In this document: one piece after another, positions 55,849-64,000 of the stretch | Numbering within the stretch: the stretch's first letter is position 1 | Layout of the letters: every line of letters begins with the position of its first letter | NCBI GenBank assembly: GCA_964586315.1 | Contig: CAZPHE010000001.1 | Span: 62,001-126,000 of the forward strand | Length of the DNA stretch: 64,000 nt | Source of the DNA: CAZEER01 sp964586315 | GTDB taxonomy: Bacteria; Fidelibacterota; Marinisomatia; Marinisomatales; UBA1611 | Reading direction: 5' to 3' | Made by a program: the position numbers and the translations under genes | The notes under the pieces: generated by a model | What the model was told of the DNA's origin: nothing | What the model saw: only the letters and a program-made list of their open reading frames with translations | Database searches by the model: none

Positions 55849-57870
55849 TTGCAAACAAGCGAAACAGAACAGCTTGAATATTACCTTTCCTCTTTAAATG
55901 AGCTGGGAGAGGTCCTCATTAGCGCAGATGAATTAGAAAAAATAGGATCCGAGGTGTTGCGCCTTACTCTTGGCACAGTAATGGCCTCTAAAGGAGCAAT
56001 TTTTATATATAACACCAGTAGCGCTTTTTCTTTTTTAGCTGGGCAGGGAACAAATATAAAAAACCCGTTTTTACCACCAAAAAACATAAAAGAAAACCTT
56101 AAAAAATATAGGTATGGACACGTTTTATTAGATAAAAACGAAACGTGGAACACAGGAATGTTGAAAAAACACAACAAAGAAATAAAAACAAAAGTTTTAC
56201 TTCCTCTTTTTAATAAAGACCACCTGCTTGGTCTTCTATGCATTGGAAAAAAAATCATGGGTGAGGAATTTTCAACTCTTGATTTAACAATAATGGAGAT
56301 AGTCTCAAGCCTACTTACAAGAGCCCTGTATAACAATATGCTTATTAAAGATGTAAAAAAAGGAAAAGAAGAATTAAATATAAAACTACTTGAATTAGAG
56401 ACTCTGTTTGATATAAGCGTCGCTATTAGTTCGGTTTTAGATATAGATGAACTAACCGAAGAGGTGCTTTGGAGATCTGTGGGAATTTTAAACGCATCAA
56501 AAGGAATGGTGTTACTAGTAAAAGACGGCAGCCCAATTTTAGACCCATTATCAACATTTAATTGGGATGAAAAAGTGCCACTGCTATCTAAAAAATTAGA
56601 AGTGTTTAAAAAAATTCAAGAAAACAAAAAGGGTGTTAGATATTCAGAAAAAGACAACAGCGCCTTACAAAAGAAATTAGGAGAAAAAAATCTTATTGTT
56701 GCGCCCCTGGTAGCAAAAAACAAACCGTTGGGCTACATGATTCTTTGCAACAAAGAAACACGAAAAGGAATTGAGGCGTTTAAAAACAAAGACCTCGGTT
56801 TGTTAACCTCTTTGTCAAATCAGGCAGCTGTTGCCATGGAAAACGCCAGACTTTTTAAAGAAATAACAAAAGAAAAACACTTTAATGAAAGCGTGCTTGG
56901 AAGCATTGCAACAGGCGTTGTAACTCTAAACATAATAGGAGAAGTAGACTCTATTAACGCTGCTGGTTTAAAAATATTAAAAACAGAAAAAGAAAAAATA
57001 ATTGGTAATCACTATCTGTTTATTTTTGAAAAAGATGAAGAAATTTCAGAATTAATTACTAGGTCAGAATTGGAAAACAACACAAAGTCAGATGTTAACC
57101 TTCCTCTCACTACAGCATCGGAAGAAACAGTTGTTAATGTTTCTGTTTCTCCACGATTAGGATTAGACGGTAAAAAACAAGGTATGGTTGTTGCGATTGA
57201 AGATATTACAGATGTAAGCAAAGTTAAAAACACATTTAAAAGATATGTTTCAAAACAAGTTGTTGATGAGTTGCTAGACAATGAAGCGAAACTGAATTTA
57301 GGAGGCGAACAAAGAAATGTAACAATTCTATTTACTGATATTCGAGGGTTTACGGCAATGGCAGAAAAAATGAGTCCAGAGATTGTTGTTTCTACGCTAA
57401 ATGAATATTTTTCTGAAATGATTGACGTTGTTTTTAAATATAATGGCACACTGGATAAAATAATTGGCGATGAATTAATGGTCGTTTATGGCGCGCCAAT
57501 TTCTGGAGATGAAGACACTAAGAGAGCGGTAGAAACTGCCGTGGAAATGCAAAACAAAATAAAAAGACTAAATAAAGAACGAAAAAAACGTAAAAAACCT
57601 GAAATTTTTATTGGAGCGGGAATAAACAAAGGTATGGTTGTGTCAGGAAATATTGGGTCTAGAGACATGATGGATTATACAGTGATTGGAGATACAGTAA
57701 ACCTAGCTGCCCGGCTCTGCTCTTCTGCTAAACCGGGCGAAATATTGGTGTCTCTCTCTGTTCAGGAAAACACAAAAGACAAGTTTGATTATATAAAACT
57801 AAAACCCATTAAAGTGAAAGGAAAAAAGAACAAAATAGACTTATATAAAGTTAATATAGTTCCCCATTAA
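55849..57870 (+). CDS. GAF-GAF-PAS class III adenylate/guanylate cyclase
   Basis: A 673-residue soluble cyclase. Two GAF domains (about 15-165 and 185-335) and a PAS domain (about 345-455, 'ESVLGSIATGVVTLNIIGEVD') precede a class III catalytic domain (about 480-665). Metal-binding Asp residues are in 'LFTDIRGFTAM' and 'IIGDELMVVYG'; Lys in 'LDKIIGDE' and 'DYTVIGDTVNLAARL' favour ATP, so adenylate cyclase is more likely than guanylate. It starts with TTG at 55849, 14 bases after the STAS stop, so the signalling module ends in a second-messenger output. Confidence 0.9.
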   Translation: MQTSETEQLEYYLSSLNELGEVLISADELEKIGSEVLRLTLGTVMASKGAIFIYNTSSAFSFLAGQGTNIKNPFLPPKNIKENLKKYRYGHVLLDKNETWNTGMLKKHNKEIKTKVLLPLFNKDHLLGLLCIGKKIMGEEFSTLDLTIMEIVSSLLTRALYNNMLIKDVKKGKEELNIKLLELETLFDISVAISSVLDIDELTEEVLWRSVGILNASKGMVLLVKDGSPILDPLSTFNWDEKVPLLSKKLEVFKKIQENKKGVRYSEKDNSALQKKLGEKNLIVAPLVAKNKPLGYMILCNKETRKGIEAFKNKDLGLLTSLSNQAAVAMENARLFKEITKEKHFNESVLGSIATGVVTLNIIGEVDSINAAGLKILKTEKEKIIGNHYLFIFEKDEEISELITRSELENNTKSDVNLPLTTASEETVVNVSVSPRLGLDGKKQGMVVAIEDITDVSKVKNTFKRYVSKQVVDELLDNEAKLNLGGEQRNVTILFTDIRGFTAMAEKMSPEIVVSTLNEYFSEMIDVVFKYNGTLDKIIGDELMVVYGAPISGDEDTKRAVETAVEMQNKIKRLNKERKKRKKPEIFIGAGINKGMVVSGNIGSRDMMDYTVIGDTVNLAARLCSSAKPGEILVSLSVQENTKDKFDYIKLKPIKVKGKKNKIDLYKVNIVPH

Positions 57871-57884
57871 GGAATCACGGGGTT

Positions 57885-59996
57885 TTATTTCAAAAGAATT
57901 GTTTTTTTCTTGATATTGTTTGTTCCGACATCTAAAGAATAAATATACAAACCAGCTGAAACGCTTTCACCATTGTCGTTTTTTCCGTTCCAAAAAACAG
58001 AATGCCGTCCCGGTTTTTTTGTTTCGTTTATTAATGAACGCACAGTTCGCCCCCGAATATCATAAACAACTAAATGAACATGGTTCTCTTTTGGTATATC
58101 ATAGCGTATTTTAGTGAACGGGTTAAAAGGGTTTGGGTAATTTTGATGAAGCCTGGCGGTTGTAGGAGAAGTATCAAAAGAAATTGAAACGTTGTTTGGG
58201 TCTGTAATCATTGTAATGCTTACCTCTTGATACATCAGATCACCTTCAAGAAACAACATAGCGGTTTCATATTGATTTTGATTTTCTTGTGGCATCATAG
58301 TCATAGAAACGGTCATAGAGTCTCCTGAAACTATTTTGCCAGACAGCCTTTCCCAGGTCAACCAATCAGATTCCGCACCTTGAATTATGTATACATTATC
58401 AACACCTAATCCAGAAGACCAATTTCCACCACAATCATCATAGTGAACCCCCACGCTAAAAATGCCGGGCTCTACAAATGGGGTTATATTATACATAAGC
58501 GTGTGCCAATTTGCTTCAGTGTCATCATAGGCATACCACCCACTCCAGGTTACGGCCGTTTGAATTGTGCTGTCTACAACATTCCAGGAAGCGCCATTAT
58601 CCGTTGAAACAACAATTGTTGCATCTTCAGAATAATCCCCGCCACTTGAGCATCCACCGTATGGCTGAGGATAATATAAATCGAGGATAAAAAACACAGG
58701 CCCTGCGCCATCGTAGGGAATAGCTTGTGAACGAAGAATTGGGCTTGTTGGTTCATAATAAGAATAGTATGGATCAGACCCATCATTCCAAAAGAAAAAA
58801 GAGCCATCTGAGTCTTGAGGATAGTTTAAATAGGTTCCATCTGCATCGTCAGTTGTTCCAATAGACCAAATTTCATCAGGATCAAAAAAGAAAACAGATT
58901 CTCCAGAATTAAAATTATCGGACAAAAGAATATTGTCTTCTGTTGGTGATATAATAACATCGGATTCAAAATGAAAATCATGTATTGTGGTGTCTTTATT
59001 TATAAGAAGAAATTCAAAAGTTGAATGTTCATCAGTTGTATAATCAAGCGTATCGCGAAAGGATGTCCGAGTAAGTTCAAATGGGTCAACCGGAGAAGCA
59101 CATGCCTCTACAGACATATTGGATTCTCCTTCGTTATAAACGGCAGAAACTGAAAAACAGTAATCTATGTTATTGCTTAGCTCCGAAATCTCAAAAAAAG
59201 TTGTGTCGCTAAAGCCCACCAGTGCACCATCTTGGTATATGTTATATCCGGTTAGGGTTCCGCAGGGATTTTCATATACAGTATCATTTCCACCAAAAAT
59301 TCGGATATTGTCTATATACCAATTTTCGTTATATCCGAATGCATCAAAAAACCTAAAACCAAAATAGATGCTTTGCCCTGCATAATTTGATAAATCTACA
59401 AAGTTGGCATAATAACCATCTTGGTTTTCCATGGGGTTGGAATAATAAACAGGCGTCCAATCTGATCCATTTACAGAAACTTCTACCCAGTTAGAATCGT
59501 GAGCAAACTCACTATATTCAATATATTCATCAAAATACAGTGTTGCGCTAGTATATGGCGTTAAATCAATAGGCCCGGAACTTAGGCGACTATTAACAGG
59601 GGCTAAAGTATCGGAATAAATAGCAACTGCTCCAAAATGATCAGAGCCACCATCAGAGCAAGTATATAAACCCTCTCCGCATTCAACAACTGCCCCATCT
59701 GAATCTTGAAACCACCCACCTGAAGAGTCTTGTCCAAGATATTCAACAGTAAATCCATTAGAAGACGTTTCACACAAAAGAAAACAAGCCGTAAAAACTT
59801 CATTCCCAAAACCACCAAGACTGTCCGGCTCTGTCCAAAAAAGTTGCATTGCTCCGTTTAGTGGAGTCGTTTCCACAACAGAAGGAGGGCACAGGTTTTG
59901 AGATAGGGCGACCTGAGAAAAAAAGATTGTTAAATAAAAATACGTGATAAGGTGAAAAAAAAGATGGCTAATGAGTTTTTTCATAAATTTCTCCAT
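57885..59996 (-). CDS. Large secreted protein with fibronectin-like domains and T9SS-type sorting domain
   Basis: A 703-residue exported protein. The signal peptide ends near 'FFSQVALSQ'. Jelly-roll/MAM-like beta domains ('LYFDEYIEYSEFAHDSNWVE', 'WYIDNIRIFGG', 'GVDNVYIIQG') flank a fibronectin III-like segment ('GYNIYQDGALVGF'). The last 80 residues are the sorting domain, starting 'YPNPFNPFTKIRYDI' and ending 'KKKTILLK'. It is probably a surface adhesin or glycan-binding protein; no catalytic residues are evident. A second ATG at 59984 is possible. It converges on the cyclase gene with 14 bases between stops. Confidence 0.83.
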   Translation of the reverse strand: MEKFMKKLISHLFFHLITYFYLTIFFSQVALSQNLCPPSVVETTPLNGAMQLFWTEPDSLGGFGNEVFTACFLLCETSSNGFTVEYLGQDSSGGWFQDSDGAVVECGEGLYTCSDGGSDHFGAVAIYSDTLAPVNSRLSSGPIDLTPYTSATLYFDEYIEYSEFAHDSNWVEVSVNGSDWTPVYYSNPMENQDGYYANFVDLSNYAGQSIYFGFRFFDAFGYNENWYIDNIRIFGGNDTVYENPCGTLTGYNIYQDGALVGFSDTTFFEISELSNNIDYCFSVSAVYNEGESNMSVEACASPVDPFELTRTSFRDTLDYTTDEHSTFEFLLINKDTTIHDFHFESDVIISPTEDNILLSDNFNSGESVFFFDPDEIWSIGTTDDADGTYLNYPQDSDGSFFFWNDGSDPYYSYYEPTSPILRSQAIPYDGAGPVFFILDLYYPQPYGGCSSGGDYSEDATIVVSTDNGASWNVVDSTIQTAVTWSGWYAYDDTEANWHTLMYNITPFVEPGIFSVGVHYDDCGGNWSSGLGVDNVYIIQGAESDWLTWERLSGKIVSGDSMTVSMTMMPQENQNQYETAMLFLEGDLMYQEVSITMITDPNNVSISFDTSPTTARLHQNYPNPFNPFTKIRYDIPKENHVHLVVYDIRGRTVRSLINETKKPGRHSVFWNGKNDNGESVSAGLYIYSLDVGTNNIKKKTILLK

Positions 59997-60074
59997 ATAA
60001 AAATTTCGACAACTTTGTTTCTATTTTTATGTAAGTTGTTTTTCTAAACTTATAGAATAATCTCATAAATCCCG

Positions 60075-63000
60075 ATGGAAAAACAGAAAAACTTCAACTC
60101 TGTGTTTGTTTTATTTCCCCTTTTTCTCGGTTTTGTTTTTGCTGGTACAGCCGGAAAAATGAAAGGAGTAATTAGAGACAGCACCGGAACATCCCTTGCA
60201 GGGGTAAACGTGTATTTAGAAGGAACAGCAATGGGATCAGCTACAGATAAAGATGGAAAATATTTAATCATAAATATACCAGCAGCGTCCTATACTGTTG
60301 TTGTGTCATATGTGGGTTATAAAACGATAAAAACGAAAGAAGTTGTTATTAACGCAGATCGAACAAGGTTATTGAATTTTAATATGCAAATATCTGCAAT
60401 TGAAGGTAAAGAAGTGGTTGTTACTGCAAAAAAACCCATTATTATTAAAGACCAAACAGCAACAACATCAACCTTAGAAAGTAAAACCATTAATAATCTG
60501 CCTGTAAATAATATTTCCGATGTTTTATCTACAATGGCTGGAGTCGTTGAAAACCATGGCGGTAATTATATTGTTGGTGGTGGATATCATTTTAGAGGTG
60601 GCAGGGCAGGTGAAATTACCTATCTTGTTGATGGTTTTGTGGTGGAAAATGCTTTGTATGGTGATATGGGTTTAGATATTTCAAGAAATGCTATCTCTGA
60701 AATTTCTATGATAACGGGTGCGTTTAACGCTGAATATGGAGAAGCAACTAGCGGTGTTATAAACATTGTAACAAAAGAGGGGCAGGCAAATTATTCTTGG
60801 CAAACGAGAGGAGCGATTGACAAGCTCTTTAATCCAAATGTACATGCTCAAAATTTATATAGAACGGAAGGTAGCATTAGCGGCCCTCTTTTTCCTAAAA
60901 GGCCTAATCTTGCCACGTTTTTTTTAAACGGAGATGTTTTAAACACCAAAACATCTCTTTGGAAAACGCGTTTACCGTGGGATGTTTTGAAAAAAGATGT
61001 TGATGGCGATGGAATATACGACATCCAAGATGGAGACAGCCTTGCAATTGGAGACCTTACAACAGGCGATGGAATGTTTAACCCAATAGAGCTCACAAAG
61101 GGCTTAATAGAAACCAATGATATTTATAATCAACAAAAGAGATATAATGCGAAGCTAGTAATTAGACCTATTCAAAAAGTTAAAATAAGCGCATCTCTAA
61201 ACGAATATTATAATGAAGGTAAGGGATTCTCAATGGATTTTAGAATGATACCAGAAAGGAACTCTACAGGTTTTGAACATACGCAAGACATCCAAATTCG
61301 AGGGACATACACGATATTTAAAAACATGTTTTTGGATTTAAAATATCAAAAACACTCTAGAAATCAATGGAATGGATACGCTCCGCATTTAAACCAACAC
61401 CACGAGCTATATACCAAAATATTTACAATACCAGCGGACTGGGATGGATATATCCCGAGTTCATTAGTTGCTGGGGGAAAGTTTTTATGGCTCAGTTATT
61501 ATGCAGAGCCATTTAAAGACCTAAATGGTGATGGCGTTTGGAGTCAATACGCTGCTGAATATTGGAACGATACTAACAATAATAATGTGTGGGATGAGGG
61601 GGAATTTTTTAATGACTGGAACGGAGACGGGGAGTGGAATATGTGGGATGAAGATAATAATGGAATACCAGATGAAGAGCCCTTCGAAGACTTGGATGGA
61701 GACATGTCTTATACTTATGGAGTAGATCCACCAGCTAGTAGCGCAGATGATTATGATGGGACTTCAAATTATGAATTCTGGAGTAGTTATAACATATATA
61801 ATAATTACGGGGATTCGGTGCGAACAGCAATTTCAACAAGCCACGATTATTGGTGGTATCATTCTGATTATATAACTTTTGGGGGGTCCCTGACTTGGCA
61901 GGTTAACGATATACATCAAATAAAAACAGGGATAGAATATAGAAAATATAATCTCGGGGAATTTTGGGGTTCGGGCATCGGCGGCGGTTTTTTTGGGAAT
62001 TCTTCAGACGCAAGTTTTTTATTGTGGAACTATAAACCACGTTCATTCAATTGGTATATTCAAGATAAAATTGAATTTAGCGATATAGTTGTAAACATTG
62101 GAATAAGATATGATAGACTGAACCCCAACAGCACCTATCCCGACCCAACGAGAGAGTTAGGCTATAAATACACAGATGAATCAGGGAACCAAAGCATAAT
62201 TGAGCCAAATGAATTAGCTTTGTTATCGGAGACAGAAAAAGCCACCTTATTTTGGGGATATATAAATCGCAATAAAGACGGAAACAAAGTTGGGTTTACC
62301 CCTGCGCCGAAAGCCCCCATTAAAGATCAATGGAGCCCTCGAATTGGAGTTGGATATCCAATAACAGATCGAACTGCCTTTCATTTCTCCTACGGACAGT
62401 TTTATCAGTTCCCAGACCTTATAAATATGTATAACTATTCAAATTTTCAAGGTTATAATGGGAGACCCCCAGGCTGGTCAAATGAAGCAAACAGCTTAGC
62501 TCGTGAGCTTTTATACGGAAACCCTTACTATCCCTTTCCCTATAACATTACAGATTGGTATATCCCAGAAGTTGGAACACCAAACATTGAGCCCCAGAGA
62601 TCTATACAATATGAAACGGGTATTCGAACCAGAATAGGAAGCCAATTTGTAATAAAAATCAATCTCTATTACAAAGATATGTTTGATTACATTGCGTCTA
62701 AAAGATATGATGCCGACCCAAGTCAATATGCAATCTATAAAAACATGGATTATGCAAACTCGCGCGGCTTGGAAGTTTCTTTAAAAAGACTGTTTTATAG
62801 AGGTGTTGATTGGGAGGTAAATTATACAATATCAAAAGCAGAAGGAAACGCTCCAACAAGTGATTACCATTGGTATGTTGCAGAATGGGCATCTGGTTAT
62901 GATTGGCGAAACTTTAATCACACCTACACAATGCCCTGGGATCAAACCCACACCGCAAACATTCGGCTAAACTATATGCATAAAATCGGTTTTGGTATGA

Positions 63001-63329
63001 GTTTGATTGGTAGTTATGGAAGCGGGTTTCCTTATACTCCAGAAGACGCAAGAGCAAGGCCTATAGATAAACAATACTCTGGCAGGATGCCACCAACAAA
63101 TAATATAAACTTGAAGCTGTACTATGACAAAAAAGTAAAAAATCTAAATATTCGATTTTTTAGCGACATTTCTAACTTAACGAATCGGGCAAATGTTCTT
63201 TCTGTTGATAACACAACTGGAGAGCCAGATGCAACCCTAGACACCGGGCAATCGCCGATGTATGTTTGGAAACCCTATAATTTTAGCCCACCCCGCCATA
63301 TCGAAATAGGAATAAGCATTGGTCAATAA
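60075..63329 (+). CDS. TonB-dependent outer-membrane receptor with CarboxypepD_reg-like N-domain and acidic insert
   Basis: A 1084-residue outer-membrane receptor. After the signal peptide come a CarboxypepD_reg-like domain ('KGVIRDSTGTSLAGVNVYLEG', pieces, residues about 30-115), a plug domain with 'DVLSTMAGVV' and 'GEITYLVDGF', and a long barrel ending 'HIEIGISIGQ'. The barrel has an insert rich in Asp, Asn, Gly and Trp at about 482-547 ('DLNGDGVW', 'DWNGDGEW', 'DLDGDMSY') plus 'DVDGDGIYDIQDGD' at 308-321, which look like calcium-binding loops. Such receptors import siderophores, oligosaccharides or peptides. No SusD gene follows. Confidence 0.9.
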   Translation: MEKQKNFNSVFVLFPLFLGFVFAGTAGKMKGVIRDSTGTSLAGVNVYLEGTAMGSATDKDGKYLIINIPAASYTVVVSYVGYKTIKTKEVVINADRTRLLNFNMQISAIEGKEVVVTAKKPIIIKDQTATTSTLESKTINNLPVNNISDVLSTMAGVVENHGGNYIVGGGYHFRGGRAGEITYLVDGFVVENALYGDMGLDISRNAISEISMITGAFNAEYGEATSGVINIVTKEGQANYSWQTRGAIDKLFNPNVHAQNLYRTEGSISGPLFPKRPNLATFFLNGDVLNTKTSLWKTRLPWDVLKKDVDGDGIYDIQDGDSLAIGDLTTGDGMFNPIELTKGLIETNDIYNQQKRYNAKLVIRPIQKVKISASLNEYYNEGKGFSMDFRMIPERNSTGFEHTQDIQIRGTYTIFKNMFLDLKYQKHSRNQWNGYAPHLNQHHELYTKIFTIPADWDGYIPSSLVAGGKFLWLSYYAEPFKDLNGDGVWSQYAAEYWNDTNNNNVWDEGEFFNDWNGDGEWNMWDEDNNGIPDEEPFEDLDGDMSYTYGVDPPASSADDYDGTSNYEFWSSYNIYNNYGDSVRTAISTSHDYWWYHSDYITFGGSLTWQVNDIHQIKTGIEYRKYNLGEFWGSGIGGGFFGNSSDASFLLWNYKPRSFNWYIQDKIEFSDIVVNIGIRYDRLNPNSTYPDPTRELGYKYTDESGNQSIIEPNELALLSETEKATLFWGYINRNKDGNKVGFTPAPKAPIKDQWSPRIGVGYPITDRTAFHFSYGQFYQFPDLINMYNYSNFQGYNGRPPGWSNEANSLARELLYGNPYYPFPYNITDWYIPEVGTPNIEPQRSIQYETGIRTRIGSQFVIKINLYYKDMFDYIASKRYDADPSQYAIYKNMDYANSRGLEVSLKRLFYRGVDWEVNYTISKAEGNAPTSDYHWYVAEWASGYDWRNFNHTYTMPWDQTHTANIRLNYMHKIGFGMSLIGSYGSGFPYTPEDARARPIDKQYSGRMPPTNNINLKLYYDKKVKNLNIRFFSDISNLTNRANVLSVDNTTGEPDATLDTGQSPMYVWKPYNFSPPRHIEIGISIGQ

Positions 63330-64000
63330 ACAACCAATAATTAAACTGTTTTTATCTTTGTCTATATTGATGGCGCAACAATCGATAAAGTTGACAAAAA
63401 AAGAATACTATAATAAACACATTTTAGCAAATAAAAAGAACAAACGATTAGTAACAAAAACACTTAGCACCCAAGATAGAAAACGAAGCGTTTTAGATAA
63501 GGGCAATGTTGTTCTTCGTATGTCAAATATGGCAGTATATGGGTACGACCCCTGGGGCTTAAACCATGAATTCCCCGCAGGCAGCATGCTTATGAATGGA
63601 TGCTGTACTTATTATTGGACAGCGGGACCAATAGTGGGGGCCCTTAAAAATGGTGTTCCTTCTGTAAGTGTTGGCACAATGTGGTCTGCCAGAGATCACG
63701 ATGAAGAATTTGAACCCCTTCCAGGGTATGATGCAGGATATGTGGATACAGAAGCTAATATTGGAATTGCTTTCAGCGATATTCCTGAGTCTTGGCCAAG
63801 TCAGTGGCCTATAGAATCGGCAACTAAAGATACATTTAGGTCAATTATATATAACGCATCAAAAGAGCCAATAGACACTTTGTTTTTCCCTGGCGTAGAA
63901 CCCCCGCTGGGACCAGAAGGCTTCCCAGATGCTCCATGTGGACTAGGTGTGCAGGCAGATAGGGAGGCTTATTTTGTTGTAACAGATAACGACCCAGAAT
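63319..64000 (+). CDS. Secreted protein of unknown function (3' part outside window)
   Basis: The frame is open from a TTG at 63319 to the right edge, giving about 227 residues so far. The start overlaps the receptor stop by 11 bases and produces a signal peptide ('IKLFLSLSILMAQQ'). An ATG at 63370 would remove most of that signal, so TTG is preferred. After a basic stretch the mature part is rich in Gly, Trp and Pro ('GYDPWGLNHEFPAG', 'NGCCTYYWTAGP'). Proteins of this kind often follow TonB receptors in Marinimicrobia-like genomes and end with a sorting domain, but that end is not in the window. Confidence 0.75.
   Translation, partial: MVNKQPIIKLFLSLSILMAQQSIKLTKKEYYNKHILANKKNKRLVTKTLSTQDRKRSVLDKGNVVLRMSNMAVYGYDPWGLNHEFPAGSMLMNGCCTYYWTAGPIVGALKNGVPSVSVGTMWSARDHDEEFEPLPGYDAGYVDTEANIGIAFSDIPESWPSQWPIESATKDTFRSIIYNASKEPIDTLFFPGVEPPLGPEGFPDAPCGLGVQADREAYFVVTDNDPE

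Noticed and set aside
57871..57884. Rho-independent terminator between convergent genes
   Set aside because: A CCCC/GGGG pairing across 13 bases followed by TTTT is visible but the stem is only four pairs, too weak to call.
1..64000. tRNA, rRNA, CRISPR array, insertion sequence or prophage
   Set aside because: I looked in all gaps and saw no cloverleaf, no spaced direct repeats, no transposase or integrase-like protein and no phage structural gene.

Overview
The window is AT-rich bacterial chromosome with tightly packed operons. It most resembles a marine member of the Fibrobacterota-Chlorobiota-Bacteroidota side of the tree, and Candidatus Marinimicrobia (SAR406) or a close relative is the best guess. 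The reasons are three secreted proteins ending in an 'NPFN' type C-terminal sorting domain (T9SS-like), a SusC/RagA-style TonB-dependent receptor with a carboxypeptidase-like N-domain, many Reg_prop, FG-GAP and TolB beta-propellers, and frequent TTG/GTG starts. The taxonomic call is inference; there is no rRNA here to test it.

Layout. 1-6.6 kb (minus strand): the 5' part of an MscS channel gene, then an Opp/Dpp-type ABC importer operon (lipoprotein SBP, two permeases, fused double ATPase) ending in a nitrilase-family amidohydrolase. 6.7-25 kb: secreted FG-GAP and M23 proteins with sorting domains; an NhaC-family antiporter coupled to a guanidinobutyrase/agmatinase-like ureohydrolase; a GH20 hexosaminidase facing a sulfatase; pyruvate kinase, ApaG, an M28 peptidase with PDZ, an MltB-like transglycosylase, a TolB-like propeller and a GT39-like membrane protein.

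26-39 kb is the most unusual part. A four-gene minus-strand operon holds a secreted unknown, a BtaA/DUF3419-like aminocarboxypropyltransferase, a GNAT-like protein and a haem-oxygenase-fold (TENA/PqqC-like) enzyme, with every start touching the preceding stop. It diverges from a plus-strand run of HMG-CoA reductase, PlsC, an alkyl-DHAP synthase (AGPS) homologue, an SDR and a SAM methyltransferase. The run continues with an amidohydrolase, an M20 peptidase and a DMT transporter; a second PlsC gene follows in the opposite orientation. Together these suggest synthesis of an ether lipid, possibly with a SAM-derived amino-acid headgroup.

39-51.7 kb is the origin region: ssb and dnaA on the minus strand, rpmH-yidD-yidC-mnmE-mnmG-mfd and two SurA-like chaperone genes on the plus strand. 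rnpA is missing from its usual place between rpmH and yidD. A near-perfect parS site overlaps the mfd start codon. Consensus DnaA boxes lie at the dnaA start and in an AT-rich gap at 51471-51735, which is a candidate oriC.

51.7-64 kb: a signalling operon made of a beta-propeller/SpoIIE phosphatase receptor, an RsbW-like kinase, an RsbV-like STAS protein and a GAF-GAF-PAS class III cyclase. It is followed by a secreted sorting-domain protein, a large TonB-dependent receptor with an acidic D/N/G-rich insert, and the start of a secreted protein that runs off the window. I saw no tRNA, rRNA, CRISPR array, insertion sequence or prophage.
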